Assembly: GCA_013420905.1 (NCBI GenBank)
Contig: JAAXNY010000013.1
Location: 62,001 to 126,000 of the forward strand
Source: Collybia mongolica
Lineage: Eukaryota > Basidiomycota > Agaricomycetes > Agaricales > Clitocybaceae
DNA: 64,000 bases
Direction: 5' to 3'
Below are positions 11,976 to 23,481 of this stretch, one piece after another. The stretch's first letter is position 1, and every line of letters begins with the position of its first letter. The position numbers were made by a program, and so were the translations under genes. The notes under the pieces are model-generated. The model was not told where the DNA came from, ran no database searches, and worked only from the letters and a program-made list of their open reading frames with translations.

Positions 11976-14900
11976 ATGAATTTCACCACCTTGCCCGCTG
12001 GACCTGGAATCGAGCTGTCGTACATCGATAGTGGCGCCCCATCTACATCGCCATACACGACTATCATAGGCATCCATGGAATGTGCTTTACAAATTGTGC
12101 GTAACGATATTAATCGTTTCTTCTACTATCCGATCTAGTGATGTGCAGGGCCCGGCCCAAAGCCCGCAAGCCCGTGAAGCCCAGCCCGTGAAGCCTCAGC
12201 CCAGCCTGGCCCTAGTACCAGGCTTGTGAGAGCCTAGGGCTCAGCTCAACGTCTCAAAAGCCTGAGCCGAGCCCACAAGCCCGGGCATCCGGGGGTCGGA
12301 GTGTGAAAGGTTGCGATCACTATTGATGACGAACCAACTGTACAGTTTTGAAGCCACCATCAAAAAAGAACATCAAAAAGTCCAGGGACAAGGTACGATC
12401 CTGTGCCCAGATCATTGTGATGTCAACAAACGCTCAATCAGCGCTTCGCCCAAAACGGACAGTAACCGCTTCGAGCAAACTCGTGGACCCCCACAACACG
12501 GCTCAGCACGATGTCCAGTCTCACAAGCATGCTATTGAAGCGAAACGAGCAGCGGAATCTGCTGGTCACCAAGACGCAACGAGTGCTGGTGAACCAGCTA
12601 ATCTATCATCCCCATTGGGACCACCCATTGTCTCGTCGCAAGGGCCACAAATCGTCACAAAAAACTCAACCACAACGGAAGAGCTCGACGGTAAGGACTC
12701 AGACAGCACAGGTAAACAAATTGGGCACCATAAGCAACTCCCATTTCACTGTTTTACCTTTTGACCACCCACGAGCTCTAGGGATCAAAAAGGCTCGGCA
12801 TGCGATTGTAATTGATGAAAGCGATGAAGAGATGGATGTCGTGGCGGCGACAGACACTGGAAAGGCTTCAAGCAAAGGTGCGTTCCAGTCTTTTCATTCC
12901 TGCATTTGGATTAATACAGAATATGATATTGTAGAGAAGCTGCACCACAACAATGATTCGCATCGATCTGATGTCACTGGGTCGGATGGATTTTTGGCGG
13001 ACATTGATGTACAGGCTGTCTCTGATACCATTCAGAAAACCAACTACAAAGATCGGGGTTGCGACATTGACCATTTCTTTAGTCTGTTGTATAAGGCTGA
13101 TGGGAAAAAATTTCGAAATTGCCAAACATGCTCGTGAGTCTCATCCTGACCCCGTTGTGTGCTGTTTTGTTGACAAAAACCACAAGAAAAAAATCTCCTG
13201 GTCGTCCTGTTGCCCTCGTTGCACATGTATCTACCTTACGACGACATATGGAATCATCCCATAAAGTATTTAATTTCCCTTACTCTTCGTTTTTATTGAT
13301 GAGAAAAACCGTGCTACGTTAGGCAATGTATAGAAATTGGGCAGAAAAAGAAGGTTTCCCATCAATGCTACCAAAGGATGCGGAAAAACGCCGTCAGGAT
13401 GCCGAAACCGAGAAGCAAATGCGTCTCGACCCTCACCTCACCGAGAGGCTCCTGAAGGAGAGGGTAATCCCGTATACCGATAACCTCTTCTGTGAAGCTG
13501 CTATCGAGTGGCTTGTATCTACCGACCAGGTAACGTGGTATACTGTATTGCTTGTTCCTTGTCTCTAATCAACGAATCACATTACAGCCAATCCAAGCAC
13601 TCGAGCATCCAGCATTTCAAAACATGATCCATACTGCTGCTCGCGCAACCAATGGAGTCAAAATCCCCGATCGCCGTCAAACTCGACAAGCGGTTATTGA
13701 TATGTTCAAGGAACAATTAACGGCACTACGCAAAAAGCTAACGGTATGGCCCACCCAGAGCTTTTGGTGCTTTTCTCATGCTACGTTGTCTAGAGTGACA
13801 GAGTGAAAGGTAAAGTAAGCCTCACATGCGATGCGTGGCAGGCGTCGAATAGCGATGCCTACTTTGCTGTGACCGGTTCCTGGATTGAGGAGAGTGATGG
13901 GAAGTGGCAAGTTCAATCAGCGCTTCTTGGATTTACACAACTAAATAATGCACACAATGGAGTCCGCCTCGGCCAAGCGTTGTTCAAGATTGTTGCACGA
14001 ATCAGGATCGCTTACAAGGTAAATGTGTGCATATTCGCTCGCCTGCATCATGACTGATGGCATGATGAATATAGATTGGACATATCACCTGCGACAACGC
14101 CTCGAACAACAATACGATGATGGTAGAATTCTCAAAGCACATCGAGAATGCCACTGGGAAACGTTACAATCCAGATCAGAACCGCATTCGGTGAACCTCT
14201 TCGTTGTCATTTCGTCTTCTATGCCAATGTTGAACTGTTTTATAGCTGTCTTGCTCACATCATCAATCTCGCAACGCAAGCATTGATATCAACTCACAGT
14301 AAATCGAAACATTACAACCCGGGCGAGCCCGAGGCAGATCTTCCTGTCAATCGAGGATTTGACCGTGATGAAGTGGGACTCGTCCGTGCAATATGTGTGA
14401 AGGTAAGACGCTTCATTTATATGTTCTAATTGAAGTTGATTACTGTTGAACAGGTCCGTTCATCTGCAAAACGCAAGCAACTTTTTGCCGATATCCAGAC
14501 GCGTGCAAAAGTAAAAGCCCATCAACTTCTCCTGGACATGGTTGTCCGTTGGTCCTCCACCTACCTAATGACTACACGTGCAGAATCAACGAGACCAGTA
14601 GGTCCCTAAAAACGGCTTGCTGATTGGCTTTGCTGACTGGTAATAGTATGTCGACACGTTTGTGTATGAAATCGGACGCGAGGAGCGGGACCTTGGGAAA
14701 CGGCAAAAAATTGATCAGCTCCAGCTGTCGAACGATGAGTGGGGGCGTCTCACATTGTTCAACGATCTGTTAGCTGTGAGTAGAACGACTCCAGAAAATT
14801 TGTCACTGATGTCGGTCCGATGATATAGCACGCCGATAATGCGCAACAAGCCTTCTCATCAGATCAGGGACCAACCCTTCACCTCGCATTACCTGCTCTC

Positions 14901-17135
14901 GAAGCGTTGCACAGGGCTTGGACAAAACGGGCTGCTCGCACAAAATACTCGGACTTTGTTCCTGCTCTGAATGCCGGGCTTGCAAAGATTGAAGAGTACT
15001 ATGATCGAACCGCTCAATCTGATGCCTATACATTTGCCATGTGTATGTGACATCGTCGTATGGATTCGGATCATTATTGACAAAATTCTCAGTACTTGAC
15101 CCATCATCCAAAACGGAACACATCCAAATGTACTGGGGAGACGACAAGTTGGAAGAAATCAAGAAGCAGGCGGAACTAACGGTCAGTCAGTCTCACTCAA
15201 TATTCCACCAGCGAGGCTGACAAAAGATGGTAGTATAAGCAACGATATCTCGAGATGTATGGCAACAATCCCGCACCACCCCAACCACAACAGACCGGAA
15301 AATCGGCGATGCGTAAGGTTGGAGTCCTCCTTCGTGAGTTGTCAGATGATGAAGACGAGCCCTCGCCGAGTGCAACGCCAGCCCCCATGGGCAATTCGAG
15401 TGAACCATGGCTCGCTGGTTTCAACAAATATTGGGACTCGAGGGACCATCTGGGAGATATGAGTATCGTCGAGTGGTGGGGTGTACATATCTCCATTCTC
15501 AGTCATTCCCCAATGCTGACACATTTACGCCAGTGGAACATTACTCGACACCCGGTCTGGGCGTCTCTTGCACGAGACTACCTGCCAGTCATGGCATCAT
15601 CCGTTTCCAGTGAACGGGCGTTCTCCTCGGCTGGAATCACGATCAGCAAGCGCCGCAATCGACTCAAACCAGACATTGTCGAAGCTTTACAGTTTCTGAA
15701 GTGTATGTATCGCCGTGATCTTCTTTTTCGAGAGGATCCACGTGCCGAAACGGAGGTGGAGGAACTTGAGGGGGCGAGTCCCGTCGAAGGCAATACCCAG
15801 AACACAGAAGAGGGGTGGGATATCATAGTTAAGGATCTTCAAGATAACGAGGACTTCGAGGATTATGATGATGGTAATGTATTTGTTCAAGACATTTCGT
15901 AGGCACCTGTAGGCTGCTATCGATATTAAATGTGATTCCCCCCTACGGAGCCCGGGCCTAAGCCTGAGCTTGGCCTGACCCGGCCTGAGCCCTCTACCAA
16001 GGCTGAGCTCACGTCTTGGGCAAGCCTGAGCCCCACTAAGCCGGGCCTAAGCCTGCGGCTTTGAGCCCAGCCGGGCCCTGCACATCACTAATCCGATCTC
16101 ATGGCCTGTAAGTGATTTTTGAGAAACTCAAGAATGCTGCATTTGTGCGAGGCGTACGTTTTGTTGCTATGAACCGCCGACCATATCCAGGATCCACCCC
16201 TTTCACGGAGGAGGAGCTCAATATCACTATGAATGGCGGGACAGAAGAACAAAAGGATTCTCAGATTCAAGCGCGGGGTCATGAGATGGCGACATTCATC
16301 GACAACTTCATTCAGAAGAATTATCTTCCGCCGATCTCCGACGGTGGCAAAGCCGGGGGCATCATACTCCTCGGGTGGTCTGTAGGCGCAGCCTTTGCTC
16401 TTGCAGCGGTAGCAGCCTCCTCGACATTCCCAATCGAGGTTCGAGCACGACTTGGATCTCATACCCGATCTTTGATCTTATACGGTTTGTCTGCCCATGA
16501 AAAAGCCTTGACGGCATTCCTTCTCAACAATTTACAGAACCTGCACCCGTTATCCTCGGACTACCGACCCCCGAACGGAACTGGTCGCCGCTAGTTGACA
16601 CTACGATGCCAGAAGCCGCTCGCATCCCAGCATTTGGCCAATGGTGCACGTCATACTTTGATCACGGCGCCCTCACCAAGCGCGACCTCAATTCCCTCTC
16701 TTGGGTTGTTCCGTCTACGGGCCGCGTTCCGACGATTTTTAACATACCGCCCGCACAATTGAAGGAGATATGTCGTTATGGCGCGGATGCTACTAGCGAC
16801 CTTCATTTCATCTTCCTATTTACAAACCAACTCAAGGCAATTTACAGGAAAGCATTCTACGATTCAGATACCCTTGAAGCTTTTCCCAACATGAAGCTTA
16901 CTTTCTCAACTGGGGACAGGACTGGTGCTTTCGGGATTGCGGCGCTTTGGGCCGTGCAGGATGATGAAAAAGAGGCGGGAGGGAAGAGGTCAATCAATTA
17001 CAAAGTTATACCCGGCGTTAACCATTTCGTAAGGAACTCACCGTTTATTTGCCTTCTCGGCTAACATACTCTCACTGGCAGTGGCACTGGGATGATCCGG
17101 AGAAGGCTTTCGAAGGTTTTTTGGCTTGCGCGTAG
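11976..17135 (+). CDS. Alpha/beta hydrolase with a hAT transposon in intron 1
   Basis: Predicted soluble alpha/beta-hydrolase of unknown substrate, from a family common in Agaricomycetes. Exons are 11976-12096, 16113-16484, 16538-17028 and 17082-17135, giving an unbroken 345 residues. Exon 1 encodes LSYIDSGAPSTSPYTTII and the oxyanion-side IHGMCFTN. Exon 2 resumes IFEKLKNAAFVRGVRFVAMN and PYPGSTPFTEEEL, and contains the nucleophile elbow LLGWSVGAAF (Ser about 130). Exon 3 carries a plausible acid residue in FSTGDRTGAF. The catalytic His is in PGVNHF at the exon 3-4 junction. Intron 1 is now about 4 kb because a hAT element (12136-16090) sits inside it. Without the element and one copy of its target duplication the intron is 53 bp. 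All splice sites and the reading frame are intact, so function could persist if the long intron is removed; otherwise the insertion is a knockout. Confidence 0.85.
12136..16090 (+). mobile_element. Complete hAT-superfamily DNA transposon (3,955 bp)
   Basis: The ends are perfect terminal inverted repeats of at least 21 bp, beginning TAGTGATGTGCAGGGCCCGG on the left and its complement on the right. The element is flanked by the identical 8-bp duplication ATCCGATC at 12128-12135 and 16091-16098, the hallmark of hAT insertion. Both subterminal regions (about 12155-12295 and 15945-16075) are packed with short AGCCTGAGCC/AGCCCG-type motifs in both orientations, likely transposase-binding sites. The interior carries one multi-exon transposase gene. 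Perfect ends and target duplication suggest a recent insertion. Confidence 0.95.
12420..15902 (+). CDS. hAT transposase, about a dozen exons
   Basis: Cut-and-paste transposase of the element that contains it. The N-terminal region is hydrophilic and Ser/Thr rich from ATG 12420. A BED-type zinc finger follows: C-x2-C in KFRNCQTC, then after an intron HVSTLRRHMESSHK. The RNase H-like core shows the first acidic residue in SLTCDAWQASN, the second in GHITCDNASNN, and the conserved CLAHIINLATQAL and VVRWSSTYLM blocks. The C-terminal hAT dimerisation domain is clear: HPVWASLARDYLPVMASSVS, SERAFSSAGITISKRRNRL, then EALQFLKCMYRRDL, with an acidic tail to the stop at 15902. Exons are interrupted by short introns, for example after IEWLVSTDQ near 13530 and after SLARIRIAYK-type sequence near 14018. 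I see no frameshift or internal stop within the recognisable exons, so it may be active. Confidence 0.85.
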
Positions 17136-17368
17136 AGTTCCACACTTGTCAATTATTATGTTAGACCACCATATCCACGTACTCACCCGCATCCTATCAT
17201 GGCCACATGTACCGCCAGTCAGACACTAGAGCGTACCTCAGTCTGGTACGGTCATTTGGTACGGTCATTTGGGCACCCATTATCGAAGTAAGTTTACATC
17301 AAACATTCGTTAGAAACGGGATAAGCGAGCAATCGCGCTGTGAGGTTGCTCGCTGGGATAAGATATTA

Positions 17369-17599
17369 TCATTGGTTAATGATACTGAGCTCCGTGGCTG
17401 AGTAAGGCGTCGATCCCCGATAACCCCGAAGGTTCAGAGTGATGATCCTGAGCGACGAAGAGCGAGTCTCTTTGAAGACGCCTGGGGAGATCATGAGAAG
17501 TTTGGAAGGTGTGTAAGCGCGAAACGTGTATGGCCTGAATTGAACGACTCCCAAAAACGGGGAACAGAGCAGTGTAAGAGAGTGTTCTTGGCGCAACAA
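17369..17599 (-). pseudogene. Fragment of a second alpha/beta hydrolase, inverted
   Basis: The minus strand encodes YTPSKLLMISPGVFKE, then LRIITLNLRGYRGSTPYSAT and a stop. The second part aligns with VRFVAMNRRPYPGSTPFTEE of the intact hydrolase ending at 17135. No nucleophile elbow or later domain follows, so it is a remnant of a paralogue in the opposite orientation, tail to tail with the intact gene. Confidence 0.55.
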
Positions 17600-19107
17600 T
17601 GCCTGAAGGTTTCCTCAGCGCATCAACGTATCCGGAAAGCGGCCATGAACTTTGAGGACACCGTCACGGGTGAGGCTCCAGCGACATAGGGATGATCGAG
17701 GGGCCTCATATCTGAGCTCATGGCTTGTAACGCTATCTTCAGCTTTCCTGCAGAAATTCTGAAAACCGCTGGATGGCACAGTTAGTTCGTCCAATCAATG
17801 GATCGTTCGTGCGTCCTCGTTGGTTCTCGCCTGAGAAGTAGACCACGACTCACGCGGCCTTGGCAGGAATTCTGCTCCGCGAGCATCGGCGCTGTGGTGA
17901 AGGAAGGGAAGGGCAAAGTCTTATTTTAGGACAGACTTCACATTCCCATCGGATGTTCCATGTATGTGGTCGGGACTCGGGCTTCAGCAAAAGAAACCTA
18001 GAGGCATCGTACCATAATTCCTTGGAGATCTTCCAAGTTAAGACCGCCTAGGGTTAGCCTCAGGGTGGGAAAATAGAGAAATATGTAATGTGTAGCACGC
18101 ACTATCCTGTGCTCCCACTACAATCATGCCAACCCCCGAAAGATGCGACCAAATCCACGGCTGGACCACATCTACACCAGCAGATTTAGTACAAGTGTAT
18201 ATGCATAGATGCGAGGATAACAATGTTGCTGTGTGCCATTCGCAACGTTAGGCCTTGTCGCGGAACGATTCACCATATGAACACACGATGGAAATGGACA
18301 GACATCCGTATAGCAAGTATGATCAGATATCGATCGTTATGTGGACTCATGGGAAACAAGGTATCTCGGCAACTCCCAAAAGCATTCACCAAATCAAGTG
18401 AACAAACTCGACAAGAGTCTACCACTAGAAGACTTGTCCTATAGTTAGAGACCTGAGGTACCGACACCGAGGTCGTGTCGAATGGGAATTTTGCGAAGTC
18501 GTTGTGAGTTTGGTGAACAATAACTTAAATTTAATTGTAATCTTGATACAGAAAACGCCTCCTCAAAACTTGCTGGGCCAACTTTCAATTAGATCTACCT
18601 GAGGGTGAGTTTTTTTTAGAAAAGAATATGGATGAGAACATGCCTGTACACCATTCCATACCCATCTCGTCCACATTATATTCCTTATACTCTGAAGGTT
18701 AATTTCCGGGTGCGAATATGGCTACTAAAACGCGTTGGGTCGTGTCGTATAATGCAGAAGTATGGCAGATGGGGGAATAAAACGCTGACCAATGTGATGG
18801 TAACACTTTTAAAGACGATCGGTACAATGGATAAACGCACTTTCTAAACACGACTTCATAACTTGATCTCTTCGAGCCTTCCCTCCTCTCTCAAACCACA
18901 GGCATGTTTCGCAAGCCATGTGCGAGGGCCTGTCAGAGGCTAAAGCACACGGGCCACAAAAAAACCCACATGAAAAAAGGCCCCAGTCCGAACAGTTGCA
19001 ATTACTGCGAGTGGGATAATTCAGACGAGTTCCATGTTGTGGGCTTGCATCATACCGCATACACGGTTCGAAACAGGAATGAGAACCCGTATTCGGAGAT
19101 CATGGAG
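17600..19107. other. No supported gene
   Basis: Open frames are short and unremarkable. The minus strand near 17600-17760 may hold more of the decayed hydrolase, but nothing can be aligned with confidence. Confidence 0.35.
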
Positions 19108-19735
19108 CTGAGGAATTGTGAAGTCAAAGCGCTTTGTAAACGACGGTGAAAGGGGTCGAAGATGGAGGGCAAAACTGGATGGGAGACGAGGGTGGATCGG
19201 AATGCACTTTCTTCAGACCTGAAGTGAACGTCATGAAGAACGGACGTTTTCCACCCACAGCTCTTGATTCGGCCCCTACGCCGATGGGAGATTCGTAATG
19301 CATAACAGACTATACCGTATCTGCATCACAGAACTGACTATTCTCCCGTCAACGCGCGCCGCTGAGGCCAAACATCAAATCCACAACACCACCCTCTTGC
19401 AGGACCTTGCTTCTTATCTGTGAACCTGTTTCCGCCAAAAACCCATGCCCATTTTACGCGCAATGCCGAGTAACGGCACCCTCGAGCGAGTCTCAGGGAA
19501 GGACGGAAGGTGTGCTGAAATGAGGATAAGAGACGCGAGCTGCCAGTCCATAATCAGCAAAACGTAGAGGAGGAATCTTCAGGCCAAAACCATGGATATC
19601 ATCAACGTAATGTCGTTGTGTGTGCCAACGCGTGCCCGAGTCAAGGGTACTGTACATATTGGTTTGATACTGGCATGTAGTGTGAAATGAGGCAAATTGT
19701 GGGGTCACGTGAGCGCCACGTGTATGTGAGGGTTA
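19108..19735 (+). repeat. Duplicated 5'-flank block of the TPR-CHAT genes, copy 1
   Basis: From about 19108 the sequence (GAGCTGAGGAATTGTGAAGT, then GGGGTCGAAGATGGAGGGC and GGATGGGAGACGAGGGTGGA) is homologous in the opposite orientation to 44560-44160 and more weakly to 42660-42480. These blocks lie upstream of TPR-CHAT gene 1, of the truncated copy 3 and of gene 2 respectively. The duplication that produced the gene family therefore included at least 1 kb of upstream DNA. Confidence 0.65.
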
Positions 19736-19743
19736 CTCGTTCG

Positions 19744-20253
19744 AGGCCCCCGGACGCTCCCATATACCTTCGGCCGAAATTTTGGGGATTTCAGACCCCA
19801 AATTGGCCAAAATCTTCGACCTAAGATAGGGGATTTGAGAGAAATTTTTTGAAATCTTCGGCCCATTATTGGGGATTTCAGAGCCTCGCGGCCAAAACTT
19901 TTTGGGTAATTGTTATGTAAATAAATGGTGAGGTTGACGTTTGCGATTCGTAACGTCTGCATCGAGAAGTTGGTTCAGATCACAAGTGGGAAGGAAGTTT
20001 GCAAAGAAGGTGGAAAAAAAAGGCTTTCTCTCAATCGCGTCGAGTCAGGATGGCACCCAGCACTAAAACAGCTGCCCGATTTTTTAACATCTATGTTTGT
20101 TTTCTATGTTTGTTTTCTATGTTTTCCGTATGTTTTATGTTTTAAACATAAACCCCAGCCTGGATAGGGGATTTGAGACCTAAAACATGGGGGATTTGAG
20201 ACTGATTTTCGGGAAATTTCGGGCCGAAGGTATATGGGAGCGTCCGGGGGCCT
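19744..20253 (+). mobile_element. hAT-type MITE (510 bp) in the promoter of TPR-CHAT gene 1
   Basis: The ends are inverted repeats starting AGGCCCCCGGACGCTCCCAT and closing with the complement. Both sides carry the identical 8-bp duplication CTCGTTCG (19736-19743 and 20254-20261). The interior has no coding sequence but repeats variants of GGGGATTTGAGACC. The right end is about 100 bp before the ATG of the TPR-CHAT gene. The matching place upstream of gene 2 has no insertion. Related elements with similar ends lie at 59277-59669 and 60089-60294. Confidence 0.88.
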
Positions 20254-20355
20254 CTCGTTCGATGATCGATAACAGATGTTGTATCTTGATCACTACCTCA
20301 TCCTTACTTTGAAACCACAGATTGACTGAAGATCAAATATAAAAGCTGCCACACG

Positions 20356-23300
20356 ATGGACATACAAGTGAGTCATGTGAATGCAAACCCCTCTTGCGCT
20401 AATCCGTGCATGTAGAGCTCAAACACTGGAGCGGAACATCTCGGTCAAATTGAAGAACTGGAAAAGGTTTTGAACGAAGCCTTGCTGGCGGGGAGCCAAA
20501 CTGCAGAACTCTATCATGACCTTGGGATTGCCTATTATGAAAGGTATGAGGACATGCATCAACAGAAAGATCTGGAGACAGCCATTGCCTTCTACAAAAG
20601 CAGTTTGGACAGTTCTTCGAGTGACTCAAGCTACCAGTATGATCTGTGGAATAATCTGGGGTGTGCATTGACAGCTCAGTTTGAATGGCTTGGAAATCTG
20701 GAGTATCTGGAAGAGGCTATTGTATGTCATGGCCAATCATTAAGCTTGTGCCCACTGGGCCACTATGACCGGTTTATCCCTCTGAGTGATCTTGCAAATG
20801 CTTTGTGGGCTAGATATGAGCAGCTTGGGAAAATGGAGGATCTGGAGGAGGCTATTTCTTATCATGAACAGGTACTGGGCTTGTGCCCACCTGGCCATTG
20901 GGACAGGTGTACATCTCTGGGCAATTTTGCACTGGCTCTGCGGAGCAGATATAAACAACTTGGAGAAATAGAGGATCTAGAAAAGGCTATTACCTGTTGT
21001 GAACAGGCATTGGATTTGTGTCAACCTGGTCACCCCAGTAGGCCTACATGTCTGAACAATTTGGCAGTCTCTTGGTGGACCAGATATGATCAATTTGGAG
21101 AAATGAAGGATCTAGAAAAAGGTTTTTCCTTTTGTGAACAGGCATTGGATTTGTGTCCACCTGGTCACCCCACTAGGCTTTCATGTCTGAATAATTTGGC
21201 AAATTCTTTGCAGGCCAGATATGATCAACTTGGAAAAATGAAGGATATAGAAAAGGCTATTACCTATTATGAACAGGCATTGGATTTGTGTCCACCTGGT
21301 CATCCCATTAGGCATTCATGTCTGAATAATCTGGCAAATTCTTTGCAGGCCAGAAATGATCAACTTGGAGAAATGAAGGATCAAGAAAAGGCTATTATCT
21401 GTTATGAACAGACATTGGATTTGTGTCCAGTTGGCCACCCCTTTAGGCCTAGATGTCTGAACAATCTGGCAAGTTCTTTGCGATTCAGATATAATCAACT
21501 TGGAGAAATGAAGGATCTAGAAAAGGCTATTACCTGTTATGAACAGACATTGAATTTGTGTCCACCTGGTCACCCCATTAGGCATTCATGTATGAATAAT
21601 CTGGCAAATTCCTTACAGGCCAGATATGATGAACTTGGAGAAATGAAGGATCTAGGAAAGGCTATTAGGTGTTATGAACAGGCATTGGATTTGTGGCCAC
21701 CTGGCCACCCCTGGAGACCAATATGTCTGAACAATCTGGCAAATTCTTTTCAGGCCAGAGGTAGTCAACTTGGAGAACTAAAGTATCTAGAAAAGGCTAT
21801 TTCCTGTTGTGAACAGGCATTAGATTTGTGGCCACCTGGTCATCCTCATAGGTCTATGCCTCTAAACAATCTTGGAAATACATTTTACACCAAGTATAAC
21901 AAACTCAAAAATGAGGAAGATCTGAAGAAAGCTATAAAATACCATAAGCAAGCAGCCTTTGCAACTTCCCACCTGCCACAAAATTTGAAAGGTGCTAAAC
22001 AATGGGCTTTTAAAGCCCACATCCATGGATTCTCTTCTGCTATCTCTGCATATTCCCTTGCCATGGATTTGTTGCAACAACACCTTGCCCTCTTACCTTC
22101 TATCACATCTCAGCAGAAGCTTGTAGAGAAATCAGCCTACCTGAGTTTGGATGCTGCTGCTTTTGCTATTGGTACTGGCTCACCAGAGATGGGTGTTCAG
22201 TTTTTGGAGCAAGGGAGATCTATATTGTGGTCCAAAATACAAGGATATAGACAATCCCTTGGAAATCTTTCAGAAAAATCCCCAAATCTTGCTAGAGAAT
22301 TCCAAGATGTTTCCAAGCAGCTTGAACAAAATGCTATCTCAGAAGGTGTAGACATAACACTTCAACGTGGTCTCTCTGAAAAGTGGACAGCTTTGCTTCA
22401 GAATATCAGGAAGCTTGATGGATTTTCAGATTATTTGCAGGCTACTCCATTTGAAAAACTGAAACATGCAGCTGCAGGGGGACCTGTAATCATGGTGAAT
22501 ATTAGTCATTTCAGGTCAGATGCTATCATTCTGGTTAGCCATGGCCCTCCAGTAGTTGTTCCTCTACCTGATGCCTCCCCAGCAATACTGCAACAATTGC
22601 TGGATCAGCTCTCTAATGCTACATCCAGCTCTGCTCCTTCCAGCACTGTACACAAGGTATTGCAGCAGCTCTGGGATACAGTTGTCAACCCAGTTGTGGA
22701 GCAGCTTTCACAGTTAGATATTCCAGAGAAATCCCACATTTGGTGGTGTCCCACATCTTATCTATGTGCTCTTCCTCTCCATGCTGCTGGTCCATATAGG
22801 AAGGGGATGAAGAATCTGCCTGACTTGTATATCTCCTCATACACACCTACCTTGGCATCACTGATCAGAGCCAGATCCAATATGCCTAAGCCTCAAACTC
22901 TGTTGAGTTTGCTTCTGGTCAGTCAACCAGATGATACACTTCCTCATGTATTTGAAGAGTCCAAGGTTGTCAATAGTTTTCAAGTACAGGTTGATTCTTG
23001 CTCAGGATCCGAGGGAGACAAGCAAGGTGTCTTAGCCTCCTTACAGTCCCACCCTTGGGTGCACTTTGCCTGCCATGGACATCTTGAGGACCAACCTTTT
23101 GATTCCTGGTTCCAACTCTTTAATGGAGAGCACTTGACTGTCCTGGATCTGGCCAAGGCTCAACTTCCAAATGCAGAGTTTGCATTCCTGTCTGCATGCC
23201 ACAGTGCTGCAGGTAGTGTTTATGGCACTCCAGATGAGTCTATCCACCTTGCAGGGGCTCTGCAGTCCAGTGGGTTCAGAAGTGTGATTGGGACACTGTG

Positions 23301-23481
23301 GGCCATGGTAGATGATGATGGGCCTCCCATTGCAGATGCCTTCTACAAGTATATGTTTCGCAATCTAGACAATGTGGACCTGAGAGATGTGGCTGTGGCT
23401 CTGAATGTTGCAACCAAGGAATTAAGGAGGCAGAATGTTCCTGTGGATAGATGGATTAACTTTGTTCATATTGGGGCCTGA
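20356..23481 (+). CDS. TPR-CHAT protein 1 (caspase-like peptidase with TPR array)
   Basis: A 1,025-residue protein with a C-terminal CHAT domain, a caspase-clan peptidase module, behind a tetratricopeptide array. Exon 1 is four codons (MDIQ, 20356-20367); a 48-bp intron follows and exon 2 starts at 20416. The array has about nine units of 45 residues (135 bp in DNA) with the pattern LCPPGHPxRxxCLNNLANSL followed by xARYDQLGEMKDLEKAI. Neighbouring units are strongly alike in DNA. After a linker (about residues 510-700) the CHAT domain shows VHFACHGH (catalytic His about 891) and FAFLSACHSAAG (Cys about 932), both intact. It ends with GTLWAMVDDDG and a basic tail. In bacteria CHAT proteases act in defence; in fungi such repeat-plus-effector proteins are linked to nonself recognition. 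The target is unknown. The gene body is AT-rich and poor in CpG, unlike the first 200 bp. A near-duplicate lies inverted at 39050-42179. Confidence 0.88.

Noticed and set aside
17136..20300. Gasdermin-like partner gene next to TPR-CHAT gene 1
   Set aside because: Looked for because fungal protease effectors can pair with gasdermins. No frame here or at 42-47 kb shows a gasdermin-like N-terminal domain.
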